Part shown: positions 18,141 through 25,478 of the stretch, one piece after another
How the letters are laid out: each line of letters begins with the position of its first letter
Numbering within the stretch: position 1 is the first letter of the stretch
Assembly: GCA_017958015.1 (NCBI GenBank)
Contig: JAGDDM010000181.1
Span: forward strand, 1 to 31,049
Origin: Abditibacteriota bacterium
Lineage (GTDB): Bacteria > Armatimonadota > UBA5829
Direction of reading: 5' to 3'
DNA: 31,049 bases
Made by a program: the position numbers and the translations under genes
Notes under the pieces: model-generated
The model's input: the letters and a program-made list of their open reading frames with translations, nothing else
The model's database searches: none
What the model was told of the DNA's origin: nothing

Positions 18141-18917
18141 ATGGATTGGCTTAACGACAAGAAAAATCAACCTATAATAATCGGCGTAGTCGTGGCTCTT
18201 CTCTTGGGCGTGGGCGCGTTCTACTACTTCATGCTCAGTCCCAAAGACGAGGGCGACATGGGCGGCGAAGAATACGTGGCCGAGGAGACCATGGAGAATC
18301 CCGACGAGGGAATGACGGAAGAACAGCCCGCCGAGCAGCCGGCTCAGCCCGCGGCGAACAACAATCAGGTTGCGGCAGCTCCCGGCGAGCCCTCGAGAGA
18401 CGATCCGTTCCTGCCCATAGGCTACAAGCCTCCCAAGGCCCAGAAGAAGATTAAGCTTCCCGAGCGGCTTACGGACTTCCCCTTCGCTCCCATTCCCAAC
18501 AGATACGTTCCGGGAAAGGAAAAGGCGGAAAAGGCCATCAAGACTCCCGAGCCTCAGCAGCCGGTTCGCAGAATGGCGGGTCTTATGATTAACGACAGAG
18601 TTTTCGCCATTATCGAGACAAACGGGGAATCCCAGATTGTGCAGCCCGGCGACATGCTGAAGGACAGGCTGGCCACAGTGGAACGGATTGAGTCCGACAG
18701 GGTTATTCTGAAGACCACCTCCAAGAACCCGAGACTCATCACCGTGAGAATGGCGGCGGCGCCGCAGTCGGAAACGGAAGATTTCTACGACGCGGCCAAC
18801 AACGCTTCTTCTTCCTCCGGCAACTCCGGCGGCGCGGCAAACAACAGACTCCTCCGCAACTCCGGAATCAATATGAACGCCCCGGGCATGGCGGGATCCT
18901 TCCCGGGAAGAATGTAA
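18141..18917 (+). CDS. pilP: PilP-like pilus protein, membrane anchored
   Basis: PilP connects the PilN-PilO platform to the secretin. Here the N-terminus is a membrane anchor (about residues 11-31) rather than the lipoprotein signal of proteobacterial PilP. A disordered acidic, Pro/Gln/Glu-rich linker spans about 35-90. A compact beta domain at about 141-205 ('RRMAGLMINDRVFAIIE', 'QIVQPGDMLKDRLATVERI', 'SDRVILKT') resembles the PilP/GspC homology-region fold. The tail is Ser/Asn/Gly-rich. Its slot between pilO and the secretin genes is the one held by pilP (or by pilW in Thermus), which supports the call. The symbol is assigned by fold and position, not by close similarity. Confidence 0.75.
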   Translation: MDWLNDKKNQPIIIGVVVALLLGVGAFYYFMLSPKDEGDMGGEEYVAEETMENPDEGMTEEQPAEQPAQPAANNNQVAAAPGEPSRDDPFLPIGYKPPKAQKKIKLPERLTDFPFAPIPNRYVPGKEKAEKAIKTPEPQQPVRRMAGLMINDRVFAIIETNGESQIVQPGDMLKDRLATVERIESDRVILKTTSKNPRLITVRMAAAPQSETEDFYDAANNASSSSGNSGGAANNRLLRNSGINMNAPGMAGSFPGRM

Positions 18918-18964
18918 TCACTTTATCGACTATTATACTACCATCACTTTTAGGGGGTAATACA

Positions 18965-19648
18965 ATGTTTAACGGAAAACGATGCTTCTCGCTTATTATG
19001 GCGGCCTGCGTTATGGGCGCGGCGGCCTGCGGAGCGGTTTACGCTCAGGCGGCAAAGACCACCGACGACACTCCGGTGACGCTGGATCTCAAGGACGTTG
19101 ACGTCAGAGCGGCCATCGAGTCTCTTTTCAGGGGCACCGGCAAGAACTTCTCCATCGGCCAGGATGTCAGCGGTAAGATTCCCAGCCTTTCTTTCCGCTC
19201 CATTCCTTTCAGCCAGGCTCTGAAGAACCTGCTGAAGACCGCCGGTCTGGTTTACCGTGTGGAAAACGGCATCTACATGATAAGTAAGAAGCCGGACACC
19301 TCCGCTACGGCCTACGCCACTCCGGATGTCACCGCTGCGGTTGCGGGCGTTGAGGAAACCGCCACCGAGGAGAAAATCATCGACAAAATCCCTCTCAATC
19401 ACATGGGCGCCACGGAGCTTTTGTCCATCATGAACAAGGACAGCCACGACTACGGCGACTATGATCCCTTCGATGCTTTCGGCTCCCTCATGGGTAACAG
19501 CAGCGGCAGCAGAGGCGGCGGCAGCTACGGCGGCGGCAGCAGAGGCGGCGGCTACGGCGGAAGCAGCAGAGGCGGAAGTTACGGCGGAAGCAGCAGAGGC
19601 AGTTACGGCAGCAGCCGGAGCAGCGGCAGAAGCAGCAGAAGTTGGTAA
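18965..19648 (+). CDS. STN-domain (secretin N-terminal) accessory protein with Gly/Ser/Arg-rich tail
   Basis: This 227-residue protein has a signal peptide (basic start, hydrophobic 8-26, likely cleaved after AQA). A weak lipobox-like 'AAAC' near residue 22 leaves a lipoprotein possible. Residues about 36-102 form an STN domain: 'VTLDLKDVDVRAAIESLF', 'GKNFSIGQDVSGKIP', 'SFSQALKNLL'-type strands and 'YRVENGIYMI'. A short 'IDKIPLNHMGATELLSIM' follows, the beginning of a secretin N1-type segment. From about residue 176 on it is only Gly, Ser, Arg and Tyr with RGG-type repeats. There is no secretin pore domain. AGGGGG at 18952-18957 gives a strong ribosome site. It lies directly before pilQ and so probably acts at the secretin, for example as a co-subunit or pilotin-like partner. 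That role is inferred. Confidence 0.8.
   Translation: MFNGKRCFSLIMAACVMGAAACGAVYAQAAKTTDDTPVTLDLKDVDVRAAIESLFRGTGKNFSIGQDVSGKIPSLSFRSIPFSQALKNLLKTAGLVYRVENGIYMISKKPDTSATAYATPDVTAAVAGVEETATEEKIIDKIPLNHMGATELLSIMNKDSHDYGDYDPFDAFGSLMGNSSGSRGGGSYGGGSRGGGYGGSSRGGSYGGSSRGSYGSSRSSGRSSRSW
19495..19645 (+). repeat. Coding low-complexity repeat (RGG/SYGG type)
   Basis: The DNA repeats GGCGGC, AGCAGAGGCGG and TACGGCGG units imperfectly. They encode a tail of SRGGG, SYGG and SSRG units. Units vary in length and share one reading frame, so this is protein low complexity rather than a CRISPR array. Such runs expand and contract easily by slippage. Confidence 0.8.
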
Positions 19649-19692
19649 AGAGAAAGAATACAATGTTTGGTGAAACAACTATGTTAAACTGC

Positions 19693-19698
19693 AGGAGG
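19693..19698 (+). promoter_or_regulatory. Ribosome binding site that fixes the pilQ start
   Basis: A full AGGAGG lies six bases before the ATG at 19705-19707. The three earlier in-frame ATG codons (19642, 19663, 19681) lack a comparable site, and the first overlaps the upstream gene's end. The start at 19705 also gives a well-formed signal peptide. Confidence 0.85.
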
Positions 19699-19704
19699 AA
19701 ACCT

Positions 19705-21456
19705 ATGCATATGGCACTCAAGGATTGGTGTAATTCACGCTTTACCGCTAAGAGTGTATTGGGCGGCGCGGTTATAACCGCCGTTCTCGCGGCCGGTCTT
19801 GTGAGCGGCGCGATGGCGGCCGGCGATAACGTTGTGCTTCAGATTCAGGACCGCCCCCTCAAGGAAGTTGTGATGCTTCTGAGTAAGCAGAGCGGCATCA
19901 ACATCATTCTGGCGGATGAAGCGAGCCTTCAGAAGAAGGTTACCGTATCCCTTAAGGATGTTTCTTTGGACACGGCTCTCGATTACGTGGTTAAGGCCGC
20001 GGGCATTACCTACTCCAAGATGGAGGACGGAACAATCATCATCGGCGGCGCCGACTCCGCGGAGCCCGTCTTTTCCGCCGACGAATTGGACGCCATAATC
20101 CCGGGCGCCGAGCCGGTTTACACCCCTGACTTCGGGGTTTCCGAGCCCATCACCACAAGCAAGATTGCTCTCACCCACTCCAAGCCCAGCGAGATTTTGA
20201 GACTCCTCGGCTGGAACGGCGAGAATCCCACCACCAACGCCGATGTTCGGCTTCCCGAGAGACTTCGCAAGCCTCAGACCGAGAGACAGCATCCTCAGAC
20301 CGGCGCCAAGGTGATAAGCGGCGGCAACGTTGTTAGCGAAGGTACCATGAACGCCCAGCCCGTTATCCCCACCATGGACCCCAGAGCCATGGATATGGGT
20401 AGCGGCAGAACCGCCGACATCTCCGCCGGCGCGGGCCAGATGGCTCCTCCTCCCGGTTACGCCAGACCCGGCGGCACCGGCACCTACGGCACTCCCGGCC
20501 AGCCCTATACCGGCGGCGCCTATTTGGGTCCCGGCGCGGCGGGCGCGACCAACAGAAACAACGCCAACAACGCCGGCAGCAACGCTTCCGGCACGGGCAG
20601 CGACAAGGAACAGTTCCTCTGGCCGGACGGCATCGACAACGCCATTCCTTTCGACCTTGACAACTCCATCATCGTCAAGGGCACCGAGAAGGGTATCGCC
20701 GAGTTCAAGAACATCATCAGAATGCTGGACATTCCTCCCAAGCAGGTTCTTATCAAGGCGGAGTTCGTTGAGGTCAGCACCCAGGACGTTAAGAGTTTCG
20801 GTATCGACTGGTCCCTTAACAGACTGAACGAGTCCTTCAGCACCGGTTTCAACCCCACCGGCAACGTTACCGTGGGCGTGACCAGCGGCAACCTTACGGC
20901 GGCCCTGAAAGCCGAGCTGACTCAGACCGTGGGCAGAACCATCAACTCCCCGATTGTTTCCACCATCAACAACCAGTACGCTTACATATCCATCAACAAC
21001 ATCATACCGTTCTTCACCAGTTCCACCTACGTGTCCGACGGTACCGCCATCAGCAACAGTGTTGTTGACTACATCGAAGTGGATACTTACCTGGAGATCC
21101 TCCCCAGAGTTAACGGCGACGGCAGTATCACCATGATGCTCCAGCCCAGAATCTCCGACGTGGGCAACTACGTTGTGGGTCCCGACGGAACCTCCGTTCC
21201 GGAAGAGAAGTATCAGGAACTCTACACCCAGCGGCGCGTTGCCAACGGTGAGACCATGGTTGTGGGCGGCTTCATCAGAAAGACCGATGCCAACAGCTAC
21301 AAGAAGATTCCGCTTCTTGCCGATCTTCCCCTCATCGGCCGCATCTTCAAGACTTACTCCAAGTCCTCCGAAGAGAGAGAATTGCTGATTTTCGTCACCC
21401 CGACGATTATCCCCGATTCCACCTACGGTACCGTGGGTTCCGGCATAGTTCCCTAA
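19705..21456 (+). CDS. pilQ: Type IV pilus outer-membrane secretin PilQ
   Basis: PilQ forms the outer-membrane ring through which the pilus passes. The start at ATG 19705 gives 583 residues with a signal peptide (hydrophobic 18-37, cleavage near AMA at 39). An STN domain lies at about 43-115 ('VVLQIQDRPLKEVVMLLS', 'ILADEASLQKKVTVSLKD'). A second N-domain begins at 'SKIALTHSKPSEILRLLG', then a Gly/Pro/Asn/Ala-rich linker (about 206-300). The N1-like 'DNSIIVKGTEKGIAEFK' and 'LDIPPKQVLIKAEFVEVS' precede the pore domain at about 415-575. The pore has the hallmark 'KKIPLLADLPLIGRIFK' and 'ELLIFVTPTIIP'. No AMIN domain is seen. It is the last gene before a strong terminator, closing the pil operon. 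Confidence 0.95.
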   Translation: MHMALKDWCNSRFTAKSVLGGAVITAVLAAGLVSGAMAAGDNVVLQIQDRPLKEVVMLLSKQSGINIILADEASLQKKVTVSLKDVSLDTALDYVVKAAGITYSKMEDGTIIIGGADSAEPVFSADELDAIIPGAEPVYTPDFGVSEPITTSKIALTHSKPSEILRLLGWNGENPTTNADVRLPERLRKPQTERQHPQTGAKVISGGNVVSEGTMNAQPVIPTMDPRAMDMGSGRTADISAGAGQMAPPPGYARPGGTGTYGTPGQPYTGGAYLGPGAAGATNRNNANNAGSNASGTGSDKEQFLWPDGIDNAIPFDLDNSIIVKGTEKGIAEFKNIIRMLDIPPKQVLIKAEFVEVSTQDVKSFGIDWSLNRLNESFSTGFNPTGNVTVGVTSGNLTAALKAELTQTVGRTINSPIVSTINNQYAYISINNIIPFFTSSTYVSDGTAISNSVVDYIEVDTYLEILPRVNGDGSITMMLQPRISDVGNYVVGPDGTSVPEEKYQELYTQRRVANGETMVVGGFIRKTDANSYKKIPLLADLPLIGRIFKTYSKSSEERELLIFVTPTIIPDSTYGTVGSGIVP

Positions 21457-21477
21457 ACACAGTTAACCAAACAAATC

Positions 21478-21506
21478 AAACGGCTCCCGCAAGGGGGCCG
21501 TTTTTA
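21478..21506 (+). terminator. Intrinsic terminator after pilQ
   Basis: AAACGGC at 21478-21484 pairs with GCCGTTT at 21497-21503. The stem is extended by a T-G pair and three C-G pairs around a GCAA tetraloop (21489-21492), and it runs into five T residues (21501-21505). Stem, stable GNRA loop and T run are all textbook. It separates the pil operon from aroB. Confidence 0.92.
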
Positions 21507-21587
21507 ATCGATACATAATATGACGCGTCGCCTTTCGGCGGAAACGAAGTCCCGTCGGCGCCGGAATTTCGCTTCGGGCTTGTAAAA

Positions 21588-21616
21588 TTGCGAAAATAGG
21601 CGTAAAATTATATATA
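21588..21616 (+). promoter_or_regulatory. Probable sigma-70-type promoter for aroB and the downstream operon
   Basis: TTGCGA (21588-21593) and TATATA (21611-21616) are separated by exactly 17 bases. They lie just after the pilQ terminator and 20 bases before the aroB start. An overlapping TACAAT at 21615-21620 would give 21-base spacing, so it is less likely. No operator or riboswitch is apparent between this site and the start. Confidence 0.65.
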
Positions 21617-21624
21617 CAATTTTT

Positions 21625-21630
21625 CGGAGG
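21625..21630 (+). promoter_or_regulatory. Ribosome binding site supporting a TTG start for aroB
   Basis: CGGAGG ends six bases before TTG 21637-21639. No in-frame ATG or GTG lies at a suitable distance, and the TTG start gives the normal AroB N-terminus. Confidence 0.8.
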
Positions 21631-21636
21631 AATCAA

Positions 21637-22728
21637 TTGGCTGATATATACGTAAATTCATCCGGCGGTGCCTACGACGTTGTTGTGGAGTCCGGCGCTT
21701 GGGACAGGGCGGCGTCCGTTATTGCCGAAAAAACCGCTCCCTCCAAGGTCATGATTATAACCGACACCAATGTTGCATCGGCCCAAGGAGCGCGGATAGA
21801 CGCTCTCAAAGAGTCAATGCTCTGCGATACATCGTCTTTCGTCATGCCCGCCGGCGAGCGATACAAAACCCTGACCACCTTGGGCGGCATAATGAGCGCC
21901 ATGGTGGAAGCGGGTCTGGATCGCCGCAGCGCCGTTTTGGCCGTGGGCGGCGGCGTGGTGGGGGACGTTGCGGGTTTCGCGGCGGCTGTCTACATGCGGG
22001 GCATCGACGTGTACCAATTCCCCACGACTTTGCTTGCCATGGTTGACTCAAGCGTGGGCGGCAAGACGGCGGTGGATTTGCCGGAGGGCAAAAACCTTGT
22101 GGGCGCCTTCAAATCTCCCCGGGGCGTTTTCGCCGACACCACCGTTTTGGAGACTCTGAACGAGCGTGAAATCCTCTGCGGGTTGGCGGAGTCCGCAAAG
22201 TATGGTATAATTTTGGATAAGGGGTACTTTGAGTACCTGAAAGCAAATGCCGGCGTGGCCACGGAAAAGGAGTGTCTCGATCGGCAGGTTTGCCGGTGCG
22301 TTGAGCTGAAGCGGGACATCGTTGCCCGGGACGAGTTCGAGGGGGGCGTAAGGGCTCTTCTCAACTACGGCCACACCGTGGGCCACGCCCTTGAGGTCCT
22401 CGGGGGCTTCGAGCGGTTCCGCCACGGCGAGGCGGTTTCCGTGGGAATGGTCACCGCGGCCCTGGTCGCCGAGGAAATCGGATTCGGCGAAAAGGGGCTG
22501 GCTTCGGAGGCCGCGGAATATCTTTCCGCGTTGAATCTTCCCACGGCCATGGGTTCGGACATGGATGCCGGCGATATAATCGACGTTATGCGCCGTGACA
22601 AAAAGAATCTCGGCGGCAGTCTGCGCATGGCTCTCCCTCGGGCGATAGGCGAGGGTGAGGTTGTGTCGGACGTGCCGGTTTCCGCCGTCAAATCGGCTAT
22701 AATGAAGCATAAATCGCTGTACGGATAA
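21637..22728 (+). CDS. aroB: 3-dehydroquinate synthase AroB
   Basis: AroB converts DAHP to 3-dehydroquinate in the shikimate pathway, using NAD and a divalent metal in the cytoplasm. The 363-residue protein has the usual length. It shows the NAD-site block 'GGGVVGDVAGFAAAVYMRG', then 'FPTTLLAMVDSSVGGKTAVD' and 'GKNLVGAF'. The metal ligands sit in 'LAESAKYGII' (Glu), 'NYGHTVGHALE' (His) and 'RHGEAVSVGM' (His). Translation starts at TTG. AroB next to pilMNOPQ is a known arrangement in Proteobacteria and Thermus, where aroK usually lies between; aroK is missing here. The kinase gene follows after 18 nt, so aroB probably leads a long operon. Confidence 0.97.
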   Translation: MADIYVNSSGGAYDVVVESGAWDRAASVIAEKTAPSKVMIITDTNVASAQGARIDALKESMLCDTSSFVMPAGERYKTLTTLGGIMSAMVEAGLDRRSAVLAVGGGVVGDVAGFAAAVYMRGIDVYQFPTTLLAMVDSSVGGKTAVDLPEGKNLVGAFKSPRGVFADTTVLETLNEREILCGLAESAKYGIILDKGYFEYLKANAGVATEKECLDRQVCRCVELKRDIVARDEFEGGVRALLNYGHTVGHALEVLGGFERFRHGEAVSVGMVTAALVAEEIGFGEKGLASEAAEYLSALNLPTAMGSDMDAGDIIDVMRRDKKNLGGSLRMALPRAIGEGEVVSDVPVSAVKSAIMKHKSLYG

Positions 22729-22746
22729 TCCTTTACGGGGTGTTTA

Positions 22747-24441
22747 ATGGAACAATCTAACAGTCATCAATACAGACTCTTGGAGCGGATAGGATCCGGT
22801 GATCTCTTCACCGTGTCCAAAGCTCGGGACAACGCGCAGAACAGGCTTGTGGCCCTCAAAATGCTCCGTCCGGAGATGCGGGGCGACAGCGTGTTCGTCA
22901 GCAACGTGCGCCGGGGCTACAACAGAGCCAAGGAACTGCGGCACCCCTGCATCGCCTCCGTTTACGGCGTCTCCGGCGAAAGCCACGAGTTTTTGGCGGT
23001 TTCGGAGTACGTTCCCGGCGGTAACATAAAGACGTATTTGCGCCACGGCGGCGCCTTCGGCATAACTCCCGCGGTGGACATCGCCTGTTCCGTGCTGGAC
23101 GCTCTGTCCTACGCCCATTCCTTGGACATTGTCCACGGCGATTTGCGGCCCCAGGACATTCTCGTCACCGCCGACGGAGATATAAAAGTTACCGACTTCG
23201 GTCTGGCGGAGGCCATCCGCAAGTCCTCCACGGTTAAGCAGCGCTACGGAATGCGCTCCGTGTACTATCAGGCTCCGGAGCTGGCCGCGGGAAATGTGGC
23301 GGACAAACGGGCGGACGTCTATTCCGTGGGCGCCATACTGTACGAGATGCTCACCGGCGTTGTGCCCTTCCCGGGGGATACGGCGGTCAGCGTTGTGCTG
23401 AAGCAGGTGGCTTCCGAGGCGGTGGAGCCCAGAGCCGTAAACGCCGCCATACCCAAGTCCCTTTCCGACGCGGTTATGAAAGCCCTGTCGAAGAACCCTG
23501 AGGACCGGTATTTCTCCGCCGGCGCCATGCTGTCGGATTTGCGGGCAATTCAGCGCTCCATGCGGGGCGGCAGGTCCGCGGATATGCCCAAGCCCACCTC
23601 CGCGCCCAAACAGTCCTCCTCCGCCCGAAGCGTCAGCGTTGAGGAAGAGGAAGAGTACTATCCCGAAAACGGCCTGAAGGCTTCCCTTTTCGGCCTCATA
23701 GCCCTCTTTGTGCTGGTGACGGTGGTAATGTTTTTTATCAGTATGAAGATGATGAACAAAACCGACGACATTATCATTCCGGACGTCATGGGCATGACAA
23801 GGGAGGAGGCCCGCAAAGCGGCGGCGGAAAAGGGCATCCAGTTCATCGACGAGGGCGAGGAGCCCAGCGAGAACTACGAGATAGGCAGAGTCTGTTCCGA
23901 GGTTCCTCCCGGGGGCACCAAGGTTGAAAAGAACAAAGCCAAGATTCAGGTGAAGTTCAGCAGCGGCGTTGACAGACGTGTGGTGCCCGACCTGGTGGGT
24001 CTCGGTTTACGGGACGCCAAGGACAACGCCGAGAGCGAAGGCTTTGAGGTGGAGGTCAAAACCCGCTACGACGACGACGTGAAGAAGGGCATGGTTATAA
24101 CCCAGACTCCGGCGGCGGACACAAGGGTGAAGCCGGACACCAAGATGACGATTTTCGTGAGCAAAGGTCCCAAGCCGGAGGAACGCCATTCTTCCTACGA
24201 CTACGACGAGGAGGAAGAGGACGATACGGCGCCGGGTCTGAAGATAGTTCACACCTCCGTGCCCTCAAGCGTGGAGGAAGCCCAGGAAGTGCGGATTGAG
24301 GTTGAGGACGCCCGGGGCACCCGTGACGAGTACAACCGCTACCACGAGCCCGGCGAGGACGTCCGTGTGGAAGTGCCCACATACGGCAAGAATCCCAAGA
24401 TAAGAGTTTACGTAGGCGGCACGCTTCAGGAACAAAACTGA
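22747..24441 (+). CDS. PASTA-domain Ser/Thr protein kinase (PrkC/PknB type) with altered catalytic loop
   Basis: This is a membrane receptor-type kinase of 564 residues. The cytoplasmic kinase domain (about 9-270) has the nucleotide loop 'IGSGDLFTV' (third Gly missing), Lys38 in 'VALKML', a helix-C Glu near 63, DFG at 150-152 and APE at 176-178. The catalytic loop at 130-137 reads HGDLRPQD instead of the usual HRDLKPEN. The proposed base Asp132 is kept, but the loop Lys is Arg and the metal-binding Asn is Asp. A juxtamembrane linker with an acidic run leads to a membrane helix (about 312-332). Two PASTA repeats follow (about 341-408 and 409-477), which in this family bind peptidoglycan fragments. 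An acidic stretch and a beta-type C-terminal domain end it. The partner PP2C phosphatase is not in the window. Confidence 0.92.
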   Translation: MEQSNSHQYRLLERIGSGDLFTVSKARDNAQNRLVALKMLRPEMRGDSVFVSNVRRGYNRAKELRHPCIASVYGVSGESHEFLAVSEYVPGGNIKTYLRHGGAFGITPAVDIACSVLDALSYAHSLDIVHGDLRPQDILVTADGDIKVTDFGLAEAIRKSSTVKQRYGMRSVYYQAPELAAGNVADKRADVYSVGAILYEMLTGVVPFPGDTAVSVVLKQVASEAVEPRAVNAAIPKSLSDAVMKALSKNPEDRYFSAGAMLSDLRAIQRSMRGGRSADMPKPTSAPKQSSSARSVSVEEEEEYYPENGLKASLFGLIALFVLVTVVMFFISMKMMNKTDDIIIPDVMGMTREEARKAAAEKGIQFIDEGEEPSENYEIGRVCSEVPPGGTKVEKNKAKIQVKFSSGVDRRVVPDLVGLGLRDAKDNAESEGFEVEVKTRYDDDVKKGMVITQTPAADTRVKPDTKMTIFVSKGPKPEERHSSYDYDEEEEDDTAPGLKIVHTSVPSSVEEAQEVRIEVEDARGTRDEYNRYHEPGEDVRVEVPTYGKNPKIRVYVGGTLQEQN

Positions 24442-24462
24442 GCGCCGCCGGGAAGGATATAA

Positions 24463-25134
24463 ATGAAACCCATAGAAATTCACCCGTCTCTTTTGGCGGC
24501 CGACTTCTCCGATTTGCGGGGAGCCATGAAAATGGCGGAGGCCGCGGGAGCGGACGCCATCCACTGCGACGTTATGGACGGCCACTACGTCCCCAATATC
24601 AGCTTCGGAGCCCCCATTATCAAGGCCATTAAGAAGCATACGGGTCTGCCTCTGCGCACCCACCTTATGATCGAGCACCCGGAGCTTTACGTGGACGATT
24701 TCGTAAACGCCGGTTCCTATGAGGTGACGGTTCACGCCGAGGCCTGCATCCACCTGAACAGGGTGGTGAACCTCATTAAGTCCAAAGGCGTCCAGGCGGG
24801 AGTCTCCCTCAATCCTTCCACGCCCCTTTGCATGATTAAACACGTGCTGAAGGATATCGACGTTCTGCTGCTTATGTCCGTGAACCCCGGTTTCGGCGGT
24901 CAGTCTTTCATTCCCGAGACCGTCGCCAAGATTCGGGAAGCCGCGGAGATGAGAGCGGCGGCGGGAGCCGATTTTTCCATCGCCGTCGACGGCGGCGTTG
25001 ACCTCAAAACCGCGCCTCTGGTGGCGGAAGCGGGAGCGGAACAACTCATCGTGGGCACCGCCTCCTTCGGCGCTCCCGACATGACCGAAGCCGTAAAGAA
25101 CATAAGAGCGGCGGCGGAAGACGCGAGAAAATAA
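24463..25134 (+). CDS. rpe: Ribulose-phosphate 3-epimerase
   Basis: Rpe interconverts ribulose-5-P and xylulose-5-P in the pentose phosphate pathway. The 223-residue TIM barrel is canonical: 'HPSLLAADF', 'IHCDVMDGHYVPNISFG' (metal and acid/base residues), 'THLMIEHPE', 'MSVNPGFGGQSF' and 'VDGGVDLKTAP'. The start ATG has GGAAGGAT just upstream. It is 21 nt after the kinase gene and overlaps the next gene by one base (TAATG). A PASTA kinase followed by rpe also occurs in Firmicutes (prkC-rsgA-rpe), and aroB followed at a distance by rpe occurs in Escherichia coli. Confidence 0.97.
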   Translation: MKPIEIHPSLLAADFSDLRGAMKMAEAAGADAIHCDVMDGHYVPNISFGAPIIKAIKKHTGLPLRTHLMIEHPELYVDDFVNAGSYEVTVHAEACIHLNRVVNLIKSKGVQAGVSLNPSTPLCMIKHVLKDIDVLLLMSVNPGFGGQSFIPETVAKIREAAEMRAAAGADFSIAVDGGVDLKTAPLVAEAGAEQLIVGTASFGAPDMTEAVKNIRAAAEDARK

Positions 25135-25478
25135 TGAACGCCGGGGCTTTCTTCAACTTCTCCGCCGTGTGCGCCGGGCTTTTCGCCGCCTATTTTATAT
25201 ATGAGATTTTGAGAAAACCCCTCTACGGCACCCAGCGGCTCACCAGAACAGTCATATTCATCCTCATGGAGTCCGTATTCGGGCTGTGGATGGCCGCCGC
25301 CAAATTTCACACCGTTGAGGAGTACATGAAAATGTTCCTGTGCTTCCTGCTTTCCGTGACATTCTCCATCGCCGTGCTGATTTTGGCCGTAACCGACCTC
25401 CGGAAAGTAACGAGCGCCTACATAAGCGGCGCCAAGGAAATCTCCGACAACCTTCGGGGAAGGGGGAAACGTCAGTGA
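25134..25478 (+). CDS. Small three-helix membrane protein of unknown function
   Basis: This 114-residue protein is not recognised. Hydrophobic segments at about 5-25, 38-56 and 66-87 predict three membrane helices, and a basic tail (about 90-114) ends in RGRGKRQ. It overlaps rpe by one base at its start, and its TGA overlaps the ribD GTG by two bases, so it is translationally coupled on both sides. That placement argues it is a real gene. Its position between rpe and ribD does not fit a known riboflavin transporter (RibU is larger). No function is proposed beyond an inner-membrane location. Confidence 0.75.
   Translation: MNAGAFFNFSAVCAGLFAAYFIYEILRKPLYGTQRLTRTVIFILMESVFGLWMAAAKFHTVEEYMKMFLCFLLSVTFSIAVLILAVTDLRKVTSAYISGAKEISDNLRGRGKRQ
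25461..25466 (+). promoter_or_regulatory. Ribosome binding site favouring the GTG start of ribD
   Basis: AGGGGG at 25461-25466 lies eight bases before GTG 25475. It is 20 bases before the alternative ATG at 25487, which is too far for efficient initiation there. Confidence 0.65.

Noticed and set aside
18920..18945. Internal promoter before the STN gene (TATTAT/TATACT)
   Set aside because: No -35 element lies at a fitting distance, and the gap is only 47 bp inside a co-directional operon.
19495..19645. Short GC-rich repeats as a CRISPR array
   Set aside because: The units vary in length, there are no unique spacers of constant size, and all are in one coding frame as a Gly/Ser/Arg tail.
19642..19704. 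Earlier start codons for pilQ (19642, 19663, 19681)
   Set aside because: They add residues ahead of the signal peptide, lack good ribosome sites and the first overlaps the upstream gene. The AGGAGG before 19705 decides the start.
21507..21587. Regulatory RNA or riboswitch between the pilQ terminator and aroB promoter
   Set aside because: Only short weak stems are visible (for example CGCC-TTTC-GGCG at 21529-21540). The stretch is upstream of the proposed promoter and shows no conserved riboswitch core.
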